A DNA stretch of 64,000 nt from Arthrobacter sp. AL12 (GTDB lineage Bacteria > Actinomycetota > Actinomycetes > Actinomycetales > Micrococcaceae), in NCBI RefSeq assembly GCF_029960645.1, contig NZ_JASBQY010000005.1, positions 148,452 through 212,451 on the forward strand, given 5' to 3'. Positions 1 through 9,503 of this stretch are shown piece by piece. Numbering within the stretch: position 1 is the first letter of the stretch; each line of letters starts with the position of its first letter. The position numbers and the translations under genes are program-made. A model generated the notes under the pieces. It had not been told where the DNA came from, searched no databases, and saw nothing but the letters and a program-made list of their open reading frames with translations.

Positions 1-20
1 GCCAATTGAGCTAAGGAGGA
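1..20 (-). tRNA. tRNA 5' end, probably tRNA-Asn (cut by window edge)
   Basis: Read on the minus strand the first 20 bases give a 7-nt acceptor strand (TCCTCCT), the TA linker, a D-stem GCTC and the D-loop start AATTGGC, which is the 5' quarter of a tRNA. The anticodon lies outside the window. The Asn assignment rests on remembered similarity to actinobacterial tRNA-Asn 5' halves and is less sure than the tRNA call. A possible -10 hexamer TAGGCT lies about 14 nt upstream of the mature 5' end. Confidence 0.6.
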
Positions 21-135
21 ATGAAGCGGATATAAGCCTAGCAAACTCCCTGCCAGGAAGTGAAATTGCCCCTGCGTGACTCGCTGCGGGACGACGCCCC
101 GCGGAACAACACGGCGGGCCGACCGGGCTCGGAGG

Positions 136-2079
136 TCAGGCCTCCGCGCGCAGGGACCGCCTCTGCATCTCCAGCTGCATGAGCTCGCGGTTGAGCCGCT
201 GGAACTCCTCCGGGTCGGCTGTCGCGTCCAGCCGCTGCAACTGTCCCATCTTCTCGGCTTTGACCTTGGTGATCTGCAGCTCGAACAGGCGCGCCAGAAT
301 GTCCTTGCAGTAGCGCACGACGCCGTCCGCGGTGCTGGCCGGCAGCGGGACCACCGCCAGCTCGGACACGAGCGGTCGCAGCGGCTCGGGCACCTCCTGC
401 AGCAGCTGTTCCACCCACCGCACCGGATCACCCGCGAACGCCAGCCCGGTGGCCCGGATGGCCTCGTGGATGGCCAGGTACGCCGGCGTCGAGAATCTCG
501 CCTCGGAGAAACGCTGCCAGGTCTCGCCTTCAAGCATCCCGGGCTGCTGGAGGGCAACCTCCAGCGCCTGCCGTTCCATTGCGGCCACGGGGTCGCGCGG
601 GTCGGGACGGTTGAAGGACGGCAGCGTGGCCGACCCGGTCAAGGGAGCCACCCCCGGCGCGGATCCCCCGCCGGTCACCGTTGCGTACCCGGAGCTCTGG
701 CCGCGGCCCTGGTAGGAGCCGGAACCGGCTCCGCCCGACGGCGCCTGGGCGGCACGCTTGGCGGCAGCGCCCACGGCCCGGCTGACTTCCTCGACCGGCA
801 TGCCCAGCCAGCCGGACAGTTCCCGGGCGTACGCCGGACGGATGCCGGCGTCGCGGATCTGCGCGACGACCGGGGCGGATTCCCGTAAGGCGGCGATCCG
901 GCCCTCGACCGTGTCCAGGTTGTGCCGTTTCAGCGCGGCACGGATGGCAAATTCGAACAATGGACGGCGGGTGGCGATCAGGTCCCGGACGGCGGCGTCG
1001 CCCTTGGACTGACGCAGCTCACAGGGATCCGCGCCGTTGGGCTCCACGGCCACGTAGGTCTGCGCCACGAACCGCTGGTCCTCCTCGAAGGCCCGCAGGG
1101 CCGCCTTCTGGCCGGCCGCGTCGCCGTCGAAGGTGAAGATGACTTCGCCGCCGCTGCCGTCGTCGGAGAGCAGGCGGCGGGCAATCTTGATGTGTTCGGT
1201 GCCGAAGGCCGTGCCGCAGGTGGCCACCGCGGTGGTGATCCCGGCGAGGTGGCAGGCCATCACGTCGGTGTAGCCCTCCACCACAACGAGCTGACGGTCC
1301 TTGGCGATGCTGCGCTTGGCGAGGTCGATCCCGTAGAGCACCTGCGACTTCTTGTAGAGCGCGGTCTCGGGGGTGTTGAGGTACTTGGGGCCTTGGTCGT
1401 CCTCGTAGAGTTTGCGGGCACCGAAGCCGATGGTGTCCCCCGCGATGTCGCGGATGGGCCAGATCAGCCGGCCGCGGAACCGGTCGTAGATCCCCCGCCC
1501 GCCCTCGGAGAACATTCCCGTGAGTTTGAGTTCGGGATCCGTGTAGCCACGGCCGCGGAGGTGTTTGAGCAGCGAGTCCCAGCCCTGCGGGGCGTAGCCG
1601 ACGCCGAACTGGTCGGCCGCGGCGCGGTCGAAGCCGCGGTCGTGCAGGAAGGTCCGGCCCTCGGTGGCTCCGGGGGTCAGCAGCTGGGCGCGGAAGAACT
1701 CGTCCGCGACCTTGTGGGCATCGATCAGCCGCTGCCGGCGGCCGACGTCCTCGCGGTTCGGTCCGGAGCCGCCGTCCTCGTACCGGAGTTCGAAGCCGAT
1801 CCGGGCGGCGAGCTTTTCGACGGCCTCGTGGAAGGAGGTGTGGTCCAGTTTTTGGACGAAGGAGATGACGTCGCCGTCCTCGCCGCAGCCGAAGCAGTGG
1901 TACCTGCCCACCTGGGGGCGGACGGTGAAAGAGGGCGATCGCTCGTCATGGAAGGGGCACAGTCCCTTGTAGGAGCCCAGCCCCGCCCCCTTGAGGGTCA
2001 CGTAGCCGTCGACGACTTCCTTGATGTCCGTACGCTGGCGTACTTCGTCGATATCTTGACGTTTGATCAGGCCGGCCAC
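136..2079 (-). CDS. dnaG: DNA primase DnaG
   Basis: Makes RNA primers for replication together with the DnaB helicase. The 647 residues show a CHC2 zinc-binding module (C41-P-F-H44 and C62-x2-C65), the primase catalytic core, and a Toprim fold with E268-G-Y-T-D and the metal-binding D318-G-D. A Gly/Ser-rich linker near residue 450 leads to a C-terminal helicase-interaction region. Length is normal for actinobacteria. The GTG start has no clear Shine-Dalgarno site, but a TAGGAT hexamer (2087-2092) ends 7 nt before it, so a leaderless transcript is possible. dgt and dusB lie upstream on the same strand. Confidence 0.97.
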   Translation of the reverse strand: MAGLIKRQDIDEVRQRTDIKEVVDGYVTLKGAGLGSYKGLCPFHDERSPSFTVRPQVGRYHCFGCGEDGDVISFVQKLDHTSFHEAVEKLAARIGFELRYEDGGSGPNREDVGRRQRLIDAHKVADEFFRAQLLTPGATEGRTFLHDRGFDRAAADQFGVGYAPQGWDSLLKHLRGRGYTDPELKLTGMFSEGGRGIYDRFRGRLIWPIRDIAGDTIGFGARKLYEDDQGPKYLNTPETALYKKSQVLYGIDLAKRSIAKDRQLVVVEGYTDVMACHLAGITTAVATCGTAFGTEHIKIARRLLSDDGSGGEVIFTFDGDAAGQKAALRAFEEDQRFVAQTYVAVEPNGADPCELRQSKGDAAVRDLIATRRPLFEFAIRAALKRHNLDTVEGRIAALRESAPVVAQIRDAGIRPAYARELSGWLGMPVEEVSRAVGAAAKRAAQAPSGGAGSGSYQGRGQSSGYATVTGGGSAPGVAPLTGSATLPSFNRPDPRDPVAAMERQALEVALQQPGMLEGETWQRFSEARFSTPAYLAIHEAIRATGLAFAGDPVRWVEQLLQEVPEPLRPLVSELAVVPLPASTADGVVRYCKDILARLFELQITKVKAEKMGQLQRLDATADPEEFQRLNRELMQLEMQRRSLRAEA

Positions 2080-2152
2080 AGTGCCATCCTAGTACCGCGC
2101 CCCGACAGGACTGGCGCATAGCAGGGCACTGCGGGCAAGGTCACCAGGGCCG

Positions 2153-3442
2153 TCACCACAGCGAGGGCAGGCTGCCCACGAGCCGCTCGTACATGGCCAG
2201 CGCGGAACCGTCGGTCAACGACGCCACCTGGTCGATCACGACACGCAGCCGCGCGCCGTCGTCCTCCGCGTCGCGCCAGTCGGCGGCGAACATCGGCTCC
2301 AGGTGGCGGTCCGCGGTGGCGCTCAGGGCCGTCACGAGGGCGTGCAGGACCTCGCGCTGGCGCTCGTAGATCGGCCGCCGGTGTTCGGTGGTCATCACGA
2401 AGGTGGTGGCCAGGCCCTTCATCACGGCGATTTCCATCACGGTTTCTTCCGGCACGATCAGCTCCGCGTTGTAGCGGGTCAGGTTCTCCGGGCCGTAGAC
2501 AGCGCGGGTGGACGCCAGCGCGCTCTGGCAGAACCTGCCGATCAGCTGGCTGGTCATGTCCTTGAGCGCCGCCATGGACTTGCGGCTGCCGTCGGCCTCG
2601 CGCACCCAGACGGCGGTCGCTTCCAGCCGGGCCAGGGCCGCATCAATCGCGGCCGGGTCGTTCTGCGGCAGATACCACTGCTTGGCGTAGCCGACCACCC
2701 GGGCCCGGTGGTCCGGATTGTCCATCCAGCGCAGCTGGAAGTGCCCGGCGACGATGGCGTCCTCCACGTCGTGCACGGAGTAGGAGATGTCGTCGGCGAG
2801 GTCCATGACCTGCGCTTCGAGGCAGGAGCGGCGCTCCGGGGCGTCCTCGCGGATCCAGTCGAAGATCGGCAGGTCGTCCTCGTAGGCGCCGAACTTGCTG
2901 GTCCGCTCCCCGTGGATGACGGGCGCGTTCGCCGCCGACCACGGGTACTTCGCCGCGGCGTCTAGGCTGGCGCGGGTGAGGTTGAGCCCGGCGGGGCTGC
3001 CATCCGTGGTGAGGACCTTGGGCTCCAGCCGGGTCAGCAGGCGCAGCGTCTGGGCGTTGCCTTCGAAGCCGCCGATGGCGTGGGCGACCTCGTTCAGGGC
3101 CGATTCGCCGTTATGGCCGAACGGCGGGTGGCCGAGGTCGTGGCTGAGGCAGGCGGTGTCCACGACGTCGGGGTCGCAGCCCAGGGCACGGCCCAGCTCG
3201 CGGCCCACCTGGGCCACTTCGAGGCTGTGGGTCAGGCGGGTCCGGACAAAGTCGTCGGTGTCGGGTGCCACGACCTGGGTCTTGGCACCGAGCCGGCGCA
3301 GCGCCGAGGAGTGCAGCACCCGGGCCCGGTCGCGTTCGAAGTCGGAGCGGTACGTGGACTTGGGCGGTTCCTCCACCCAGCGGGCGGTGTCCCGGGCGAC
3401 GTACCCGTCGAGCACGGGGGCGGTGGTCCTGGTTTCAGCCAC
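2153..3442 (-). CDS. dgt: deoxyguanosinetriphosphate triphosphohydrolase-like protein
   Basis: HD-superfamily enzyme expected to split dNTPs into the deoxynucleoside and triphosphate. The HD signature is intact: LTHSLEV supplies the first His and SHDLGHPPFGHNGE the metal-binding HD pair, followed by the family's later conserved helices. I place the start at the GTG at 3442 (VAETRTTAPVLDGY), which overlaps the dusB stop by 8 nt; an upstream ATG at 3475 would overlap dusB by about 40 nt and adds 11 unconserved-looking residues. This start gives 429 aa. It is translationally linked to dusB, and dnaG follows after 73 nt. Confidence 0.93.
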   Translation of the reverse strand: MAETRTTAPVLDGYVARDTARWVEEPPKSTYRSDFERDRARVLHSSALRRLGAKTQVVAPDTDDFVRTRLTHSLEVAQVGRELGRALGCDPDVVDTACLSHDLGHPPFGHNGESALNEVAHAIGGFEGNAQTLRLLTRLEPKVLTTDGSPAGLNLTRASLDAAAKYPWSAANAPVIHGERTSKFGAYEDDLPIFDWIREDAPERRSCLEAQVMDLADDISYSVHDVEDAIVAGHFQLRWMDNPDHRARVVGYAKQWYLPQNDPAAIDAALARLEATAVWVREADGSRKSMAALKDMTSQLIGRFCQSALASTRAVYGPENLTRYNAELIVPEETVMEIAVMKGLATTFVMTTEHRRPIYERQREVLHALVTALSATADRHLEPMFAADWRDAEDDGARLRVVIDQVASLTDGSALAMYERLVGSLPSLW

Positions 3443-4616
3443 CGGACACGTCCAGTTCCGCGTGGCTGATCTCACGCGACTGGGCGGCGTCCATGTTGCG
3501 GTCCAGCAGCCAGTCCTTGGGCAGTGCGGGCTTCTTGGGCGAGCCGGCCCGGCCGCGGGGGCCCTCGGCGTCCCCGCCGGGGTACGGCGAGTCCAGGTCC
3601 AGCTGGTCCAGGGTGTCGCGCAGGACCTCCAGGCTGGTCACCATGGCTAGTTTGGTCCGCAGTTCACTGCCGACGACGTAGCCCTTGAAGTACCAGGCCA
3701 TGTGCTTGCGGATCTCCCGGAGCGCCTTGCCTTCATCGTTGCCGAACGTCTCGACCATCAGTTGCGCGTGGCGGTACACACCTTCCGCCACCTGCCGCAG
3801 GGCCGGTTTGTGGCGGGCGTCGCTGCCTTCGAAGGCGGCCATGAGGTCGCCGAACAGCCACGGGCGGCCCTGGCAGCCGCGGCCCACCACAACACCGTCG
3901 ACGCCGGTCTCGCGGACCATGCGGATGGCATCCTCGGCGGACCAGATGTCGCCGTTGCCGAGCACCGGGATGTCCGGCAGCGCCTCACGCAGCCGGGCAA
4001 TCGCGGACCAGTCGGCCTGGCCGGAGTAGAACTGGGCGGCGGTGCGGCCGTGGAGCGCGACGGCGGCGACGCCGGAATCGCGGGCGATCCGGCCGGCGTC
4101 GAGGTAGGTCAGGTGGTCCTCGTCAATGCCCTTGCGCATCTTGATGGTCAGCGGGACGTTGCCCCGGGAGGCTTCCTTGACCGCGGTCTGCACGATCGAG
4201 GTGAACAGATCGATCTTCCAGGGCAGGGCCGAGCCGCCGCCCCGCCGGGTGACCTTGGGCACGGGGCAGCCGAAGTTGAGATCGATGTGGTCCGCCCGGT
4301 CCTCCTCGACGAGCATGCGGACGGCCTGGCCGACCGTGACGGGGTCCACACCGTAGAGCTGGACGGACCGGACCTTCTCGTCGTCGTCGTGGGCGATGAT
4401 GCGCAGGGATTCCGGCGTGCGCTCCACAAGGGCGCGGGAGGTGACCATCTCCGCGACGTACAGGCCGCCGCCGTATTCACGGCAGAGCCGGCGGAACGCG
4501 GAGTTGGTGATCCCCGCCATGGGCGCCAGGATCACGGGGGTGTCCACCGTGATGGGGCCCAGCTTCAGGGGCGGGAGTTCCAGCTTGGCGGCGGGAGGGG
4601 TAGCTACAACAGTCAC
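3435..4616 (-). CDS. dusB: tRNA-dihydrouridine synthase (DusB-like)
   Basis: FMN enzyme that reduces uridines in the tRNA D-loop. The TIM-barrel features are visible: APMAGITNSAFRRLCREYGG at the N-terminus, the catalytic Cys in NFGCPVPKVTRRGGG, KMRKGID, the RNA/FMN-binding HGRTAAQFYSG, and the phosphate-binding GNGDIW and VVGRGCQGRPW segments. At 393 aa it is slightly longer than E. coli DusB because of an N-terminal extension and a C-terminal tail. Its 3' end overlaps the preferred dgt start. Confidence 0.95.
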   Translation of the reverse strand: MTVVATPPAAKLELPPLKLGPITVDTPVILAPMAGITNSAFRRLCREYGGGLYVAEMVTSRALVERTPESLRIIAHDDDEKVRSVQLYGVDPVTVGQAVRMLVEEDRADHIDLNFGCPVPKVTRRGGGSALPWKIDLFTSIVQTAVKEASRGNVPLTIKMRKGIDEDHLTYLDAGRIARDSGVAAVALHGRTAAQFYSGQADWSAIARLREALPDIPVLGNGDIWSAEDAIRMVRETGVDGVVVGRGCQGRPWLFGDLMAAFEGSDARHKPALRQVAEGVYRHAQLMVETFGNDEGKALREIRKHMAWYFKGYVVGSELRTKLAMVTSLEVLRDTLDQLDLDSPYPGGDAEGPRGRAGSPKKPALPKDWLLDRNMDAAQSREISHAELDVSGG

Positions 4617-4681
4617 CTGTTCATTGTCTCAAAGCCGGGCAAATCGGCCGGATCCGCTCCCGCTATGTGGAAAACCCCGGG

Positions 4682-6121
4682 TCAGTCCGGTGCGGCAGCG
4701 CGCCGCCCGCGGCGCCCTGCCGGCGCCGCTGCGAAGGCACCGTCGGGGGCGGCATCGGTGACCCCAGGCCTGCTCCCGGCGGAACCCCCGGCCCGGGAGC
4801 CGGCGTCGTCCGCTGCGCCGGCGGGGGGAACGACGGCGGCGCTGCGGCCCGTTCCCGCGGCCCCGCCGGGGGCCTTGATACCGGTTGCCTTCACCACAAG
4901 GACCGCGATCACCGTGGTGACCGGGATCGCCAGGACCAGTCCGACGGAGCCGACCAGGGTCCGGATCACTTCCTCGGAGAGCTCGGCGCTGGTGAGCGCG
5001 TCACCGAGCGGCCGCTCGTAGAGCATCACCAGGATCAGCACCGGCAGGGCCGCGCCGGCGTAAGCGAACGCGATGGTGTAGACGGTCGAGGCGATGTGGT
5101 CCCGGCCGATCCGCATGGCGGAGGTGAATAGCTGGCGTGCCGAGGTTTCCGGGGCCAGTTCCCACAGTTCCCAGACGGCCGAGGACTGCGTGATGGTGAC
5201 GTCGTTGAGGACGCCCAGTCCGGAAATGATGAGGCCGCACAGGATGATGCCGGAGATGGAGATATTGCCCGAGATGTTCGCGAGAGTGGCGGAATCGTGG
5301 CTGCCGACGCCGGCGAGGTTGGCGGCGTCGGTGGCCCAGGCCGCCAGCAGCGCGGTAATCGCCAGGCCGAACATGGTGCCCAGCAGCGCCGTCGAGGTCC
5401 GGGCGGAGAAGCCGTGGGCGAAGTAGAGCACCCCGATCATGATCACCGTGGACCCCACCAGCGCCAGCAGCAGCGGCGGCTTGCCCTCCACCAGCCCCGG
5501 GAGCATAAAGGACACCAGCACACCGTAGGCGCCGACGAGCCCGATCAGCGCGCGCAGCCCGCGCCAGCGCGCCACGGCGATCACGACGGCGGCGTAGAGC
5601 ACCGCGAGGAAAATGATCGGCAGGGTCCGGACAAAGTCGACGAAGACATAGGCCGGCGTGCCCTGCGCTTCGGCGCCCTGGACCTTCGAGAGGTTCAGGT
5701 AGCGGATGTTGTCGCCGACCTTGACGCCGTGTGACTTGGCGACGTCGGGGTTGATGACGACCTTGACGGGGTTGCCGCCCTTGTCCGGGACCGTGAACGC
5801 AAAAGTGCATTCCGATCCCTGCTGCGGGGCCGCGTCCATCCCGGCCTGTCCCGGCGGGAGGGCGTCCATGCAGCTGCCGGTGACCACGCGCTGGATCTTG
5901 CCGGTGTCGAATGTGACGCCCGGCGCGGCCGCGTAGGGGCTCGCGAGCGTGATCCCCTCCTTGCTGCCCGAGGGCCACAGCAGCGCCATCGCCACGAGGG
6001 TCAGCAGCGTCAGCGGGATCAGGATGGCGGCCAGGATGAGGTTGGCCCTCTTCCGTGCAACGAGCGACTGGGGTGTCGGATGCGCGTGTCCTTGCGGGGT
6101 GTGTGAATGTCCGGCGCCCAT
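4682..6121 (-). CDS. YibE/F family multi-pass membrane protein
   Basis: The 479-aa product starts with a His-rich cytoplasmic stretch (MGAGHSHTPQGHAHPT), one membrane span near residue 35, and an extracytoplasmic domain of about 120 residues. About seven further spans follow from residue 165 (for example RTLPIIFLAVLYAAVVIAVA). This order matches the YibE/F family (Pfam PF07907), whose biochemical function is unknown; a metal-linked role is only suggested by the His-rich head. The C-terminus is Ala/Gly/Pro-rich and basic. It lies 65 nt upstream of dusB on the same strand and might be co-transcribed. Confidence 0.85.
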   Translation of the reverse strand: MGAGHSHTPQGHAHPTPQSLVARKRANLILAAILIPLTLLTLVAMALLWPSGSKEGITLASPYAAAPGVTFDTGKIQRVVTGSCMDALPPGQAGMDAAPQQGSECTFAFTVPDKGGNPVKVVINPDVAKSHGVKVGDNIRYLNLSKVQGAEAQGTPAYVFVDFVRTLPIIFLAVLYAAVVIAVARWRGLRALIGLVGAYGVLVSFMLPGLVEGKPPLLLALVGSTVIMIGVLYFAHGFSARTSTALLGTMFGLAITALLAAWATDAANLAGVGSHDSATLANISGNISISGIILCGLIISGLGVLNDVTITQSSAVWELWELAPETSARQLFTSAMRIGRDHIASTVYTIAFAYAGAALPVLILVMLYERPLGDALTSAELSEEVIRTLVGSVGLVLAIPVTTVIAVLVVKATGIKAPGGAAGTGRSAAVVPPAGAADDAGSRAGGSAGSRPGVTDAAPDGAFAAAPAGRRGRRAAAPD

Positions 6122-6193
6122 CAGCAGTTCAACCTCATGCCGAAGACTTTACGGCGTTTCCCGGCCCGGACCTGACGCATGACGTGCCGGGAC

Positions 6194-6215
6194 GCCTGCC
6201 CGGCGCCGGGCGGGC
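6194..6215 (-). terminator. GC-rich terminator hairpin of the FAD oxidase gene
   Basis: Two 11-nt arms (GCCTGCCCGGC and GCCGGGCGGGC) pair with one wobble and essentially no loop, starting at the last base of the oxidase stop codon. No U-tract follows, as is usual for actinobacterial hairpins at transcript ends. Confidence 0.5.
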
Positions 6216-7588
6216 TAGGCGGGCGGGATGTTCTGGTTGACGTGGAAGAGGTTCTGCGGATCGTACTTCGCTTTGACCTCCCGCAGGCGCTGGTAGTTCG
6301 GCCCGTAGTTTTCCGCAACCCGGCTGAGGTCGTCGCCGTCCATGAAATTGATGTAGCCGCCGGGAGCCGAATAGGGCCGCAGCGCGGCCGCGTAGCCCCG
6401 CACCCAGGCGATGTTTGCCTCGTTCTCTGCGGGGTCCATCCACTGCGCCGCGATCACGGGCGAAAACTTCACGTTCCGGTTGGCGAACGCCGTATCCGTG
6501 GCGCCCACCCGCTGGACAGCGCCATCGATGGGGTAGATATGCACCGCGGTTTGCACACTGGGGACCTTAGCGCCGTGTTCGATGTGCGCGGCGATGGCTC
6601 CGTCATTGAGCTCCGCCAGGAAATCCGCTTTCCAGTACGCCTGCATGCCGGGGGGCTGCAGCGGGTCGAAAGCTGTGTTCAAGGCGGGGTACGGCATGGG
6701 CCCCACCATGGATCCCGCCGGCTGCGCGACGTCCAGGAACGGCTGCCAGCGCGCCGGTCCTTCCGCCGGATCGCCGGTCCACATGCCGACGACGACGCAC
6801 ACCGGCTTGCCATGCCACCCCTCGGGCAGGAACGGCACCGGCGGGCCCTGATGGAAGGCGAGGAAGGCGCCGAACTCCTCCGGGGCGGTGGCCATGTGGT
6901 CCCGGTAAAACCGTGCCACCGTCTCCGCATGCTCGATGGGGTAAATGATGATGCCGGCGTGGACCATGTCTACGGGGTGCATCCGGTATTCGAATGACGT
7001 CACGACGCCAAAGTTCCCGCCGCCGCCGCGGAGTGCCCAGAACAGGTCCTCGTTGTCGCTTTCGCTGGCGGTAAGGAACTTTCCCTCGGCCGTGACGACG
7101 TCGGCCGAGAGGAGGTTGTCGCAACTGAGCCCATATTTGCGGCTTAGGTAGCCGATGCCGCCGCCGAGGGTCAGCCCGGCGATGCCGGTCGAGCCGACAA
7201 TGCCACCAGGCGTTGCCAGCCCGAAGGCATGCGTCGCGTGGTTGAAGTCGGCCCACGTCGCACCGGCCTCCGCGCGCGCCGTCGCGGCTGCGGGATCGAT
7301 CCGGACGCCCGTGGTCTTTGAGAAGTCTATGACCAGGGCGTCATCCCACGTCCCAAAGCCGGGCGCGCTGTGTCCTCCTCCGCGGACCGCCAAGTCAAGG
7401 GAGTTGTCCCTGGCGAAGTTGACGCAGGAAATGACATCGGCCACCTGGGCCACCTGGGCCACCGCTGCCGGCCTCTTGTCGATCATGCCGTTGAAGACCG
7501 CGCGCGCCGCGTCGTAGCCGGCGTCGGCGGACGTGATGACCTGCCCTCGGACTTGCTCGCGCAGGCTATCGAAGCTGATTCCGTTCAT
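6215..7588 (-). CDS. FAD-linked oxidase, berberine-bridge type
   Basis: Flavoprotein oxidase of the PCMH/VAO fold. The N-terminal half has RGGGHSAPG, whose His is the usual covalent FAD attachment site, then GLTLGGGIGYLSRKYGLSCDNLLSADVV. The C-terminus carries the BBE domain ending YDPQNLFHVNQNIPP. The segment that supplies the second FAD-linking Cys in bicovalent members reads GIVGSTGIAG here, without Cys, so single His linkage is inferred. Length (457 aa) is typical. The substrate cannot be told from sequence; sugars, alkaloids and polyketides are all used in the family. It diverges from the hydrolase gene across 280 bp. Confidence 0.88.
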   Translation of the reverse strand: MNGISFDSLREQVRGQVITSADAGYDAARAVFNGMIDKRPAAVAQVAQVADVISCVNFARDNSLDLAVRGGGHSAPGFGTWDDALVIDFSKTTGVRIDPAAATARAEAGATWADFNHATHAFGLATPGGIVGSTGIAGLTLGGGIGYLSRKYGLSCDNLLSADVVTAEGKFLTASESDNEDLFWALRGGGGNFGVVTSFEYRMHPVDMVHAGIIIYPIEHAETVARFYRDHMATAPEEFGAFLAFHQGPPVPFLPEGWHGKPVCVVVGMWTGDPAEGPARWQPFLDVAQPAGSMVGPMPYPALNTAFDPLQPPGMQAYWKADFLAELNDGAIAAHIEHGAKVPSVQTAVHIYPIDGAVQRVGATDTAFANRNVKFSPVIAAQWMDPAENEANIAWVRGYAAALRPYSAPGGYINFMDGDDLSRVAENYGPNYQRLREVKAKYDPQNLFHVNQNIPPA

Positions 7589-7868
7589 TTTTTGTACCGT
7601 CGATTTCGTCGTGGTTTCCGACCCGGACGGTCACGTGTGCTCCCAGCCGGCATGGCGCCCGGAGGTTTACGAGCACAGGCTTACTCCTCCGCTTTTGCTC
7701 CGTCAAGGGGAATTAGCCGGCACCGGAGTCCCCGTCCGCCCGTTCGGGCGGCGCCCGCGGCACACGCCCGTCCGCCGCCGCCAATCTTTCGGGCCAGCCG
7801 CTCCGAATGTTCACTGCGGGCCCTGCGCCCTATGGTTGGAAGTGACGGACAAGATGTGGAGGATTGGC

Positions 7869-8627
7869 GTGGCCATACGCAAGATCGACGACCGCGAACC
7901 TGAGCCGGCGGGCTCCGGGGCGGACGCCAAAGCCGTTTTGAGCATTGCCCGGGCCAGCGGCGAGACCCGGGGTGTCGCCCTGGTGCTGCACGGCGGGCGG
8001 TCCAAGAGCTTCGAATCCGTCCGCGGCAGGCACCTGAGTCCCGCCCGGATGCTGCCCTTCGCGCGGGCACTTCAGAGCGGCGGCGCACGCAACGGGCTGG
8101 CCGTCTGGACCCTCCGGAACCGGTACCGGGGCTGGAACGGGAAGGACATGTCCCCCGTCCAGGATGCCCGCTGGGCGCTCGCCCACATCAGCCGCGAACA
8201 TCCCGGCGTTCCCGTTTACCTCCTCGGCCACTCGATGGGCGGACTGACCGCGCTCTGCGTCGCGGACCACCCCCAGGTGGAGGCCGTCGTCGCGCTGGCG
8301 CCCTGGCTCGATGCCCAGACCCCGGTGGAGCGCGTGGCCGGCCGCCGGATCCTGATTGTCCACGGCACCAAGGACCGCTGGACCAGCCCCGCGAACTCGC
8401 TCGCCTACGCCCGCCGGGCAGACGGCGTTGCCAAGTCAGTTGATTACGTCGCGCTCAAGGGTGCCGGGCACTTTATGTTCCGCCGGGTGGGCCTGTGGAA
8501 CTCGCTGGCCAACGGCTTCATCCTCGACGCCTTCGACGCCAGTTCCGGCCGGGACCTCGGGCGCGGCGCCGATGCGTTCCGCAGCCTCCTGCCTGCCTCC
8601 GGCGCCGGCCTGCCGGTCGTGCTGTGA
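7869..8627 (+). CDS. alpha/beta hydrolase
   Basis: 252 residues with a serine-hydrolase core: oxyanion region LVLHGG, nucleophile elbow GHSMGG, acid region VHGTKDRWT and catalytic His in KGAGHFMF. The start is set at the GTG at 7869 because GGAGG (7858-7862) sits 6 nt upstream; longer in-frame starts run into low-complexity sequence. It is the first of three tightly coupled plus-strand genes: its TGA overlaps the ATG of the DUF1295 gene by one base. A lipid- or sterol-like substrate would fit the two downstream genes, but this is inference. Confidence 0.87.
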   Translation: MAIRKIDDREPEPAGSGADAKAVLSIARASGETRGVALVLHGGRSKSFESVRGRHLSPARMLPFARALQSGGARNGLAVWTLRNRYRGWNGKDMSPVQDARWALAHISREHPGVPVYLLGHSMGGLTALCVADHPQVEAVVALAPWLDAQTPVERVAGRRILIVHGTKDRWTSPANSLAYARRADGVAKSVDYVALKGAGHFMFRRVGLWNSLANGFILDAFDASSGRDLGRGADAFRSLLPASGAGLPVVL

Positions 8628-9502
8628 TGCCGGACTTTCCGCTCAGCGTTTTCCCGTTGGGGGCCTTCCTGGCCAGCCTTCCGTGGGTGGCGGCGGGCCT
8701 CGTGGTGCTGCTGGCCGGCACCTTCGCCGTCGCCGTCCGCCAGAGCCGGCATTCGATCATCGACACCGTCTGGGGCCTGGGGTTCGTCGTCGTGGCCGCC
8801 ATCTCCTGGTTCCTCTCGTCCGGACAGGGCGACGGCGGCCGCCGCCTGCTGCTTCTGGCGCTCGTGGCGGTGTGGGGCATCCGCCTCGCCCTCCACATCG
8901 GCCTCCGCGCCCGCGGCGGCCACGAGGATCCGCGGTACGTGGACCTGCTCTCCCCGGCCCCCGGGTCCCGCAACGTCTACGCCCTGCGCAAGGTCTACCT
9001 GCCACAGGGCCTGATCCTGTTCTTCGTCTCGCTCACCGTCCAGGTGGGGATGTTCAGCACCGGCAGCCTCGGCTGGCTGGCCTGGCTGGGCGTGCTGCTC
9101 TGGGTGGTCGGCTTCGTCTTCGAGACCGTTGGCGACCGGCAGTTGGCACAGTTCAAGGCCGATCCGGCCAGGCGCGGCACCGTGCTGGACACCGGGCTCT
9201 GGCGCTACACCCGCCACCCGAACTACTTCGGCGATGCCGCCGTCTGGACCGGGCTTTTCCTCGTCGCCGCTGATTCCTGGCCGGGGGCTCTGACTGTCCT
9301 CTCCCCGGCCCTGATGATCTGGCTGCTCGCCGGCAAATCCGGCAAGCCGCTCACCGAGAAGGCCATGTCCGCCCGCCCCGGGTACAGGGAATACGTGGAA
9401 TCCACCTCGGGCTTCCTTCCCCTGCCGCCGCGCCGGCCGCGCGGCCGCGGGCACCGCCCCGGTGCACACCAGCCGGACCGGCACCAGCAGGACGGCCGCT
9501 AG
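8627..9502 (+). CDS. DUF1295 membrane protein, steroid 5-alpha-reductase-like
   Basis: 291 aa, about six membrane segments (for example AAGLVVLLAGTFAVAV and LILFFVSLTVQVGMF). The C-terminal signature LDTGLWRYTRHPNYFGD is diagnostic of the DUF1295/isoprenylcysteine methyltransferase/steroid reductase superfamily. The start is the ATG that overlaps the hydrolase stop. The acyltransferase gene starts 1 nt after its stop. Likely a membrane enzyme acting on a lipid; whether it uses NADPH or a methyl donor is not shown by the sequence. Confidence 0.88.
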   Translation: MPDFPLSVFPLGAFLASLPWVAAGLVVLLAGTFAVAVRQSRHSIIDTVWGLGFVVVAAISWFLSSGQGDGGRRLLLLALVAVWGIRLALHIGLRARGGHEDPRYVDLLSPAPGSRNVYALRKVYLPQGLILFFVSLTVQVGMFSTGSLGWLAWLGVLLWVVGFVFETVGDRQLAQFKADPARRGTVLDTGLWRYTRHPNYFGDAAVWTGLFLVAADSWPGALTVLSPALMIWLLAGKSGKPLTEKAMSARPGYREYVESTSGFLPLPPRRPRGRGHRPGAHQPDRHQQDGR

Positions 9503-9503
9503 A

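Noticed and set aside
3443..3475. Upstream ATG start for dgt
   Set aside because: It would overlap dusB by about 40 nt; the GTG at 3442 gives an 8-nt overlap and a conserved-looking N-terminus.
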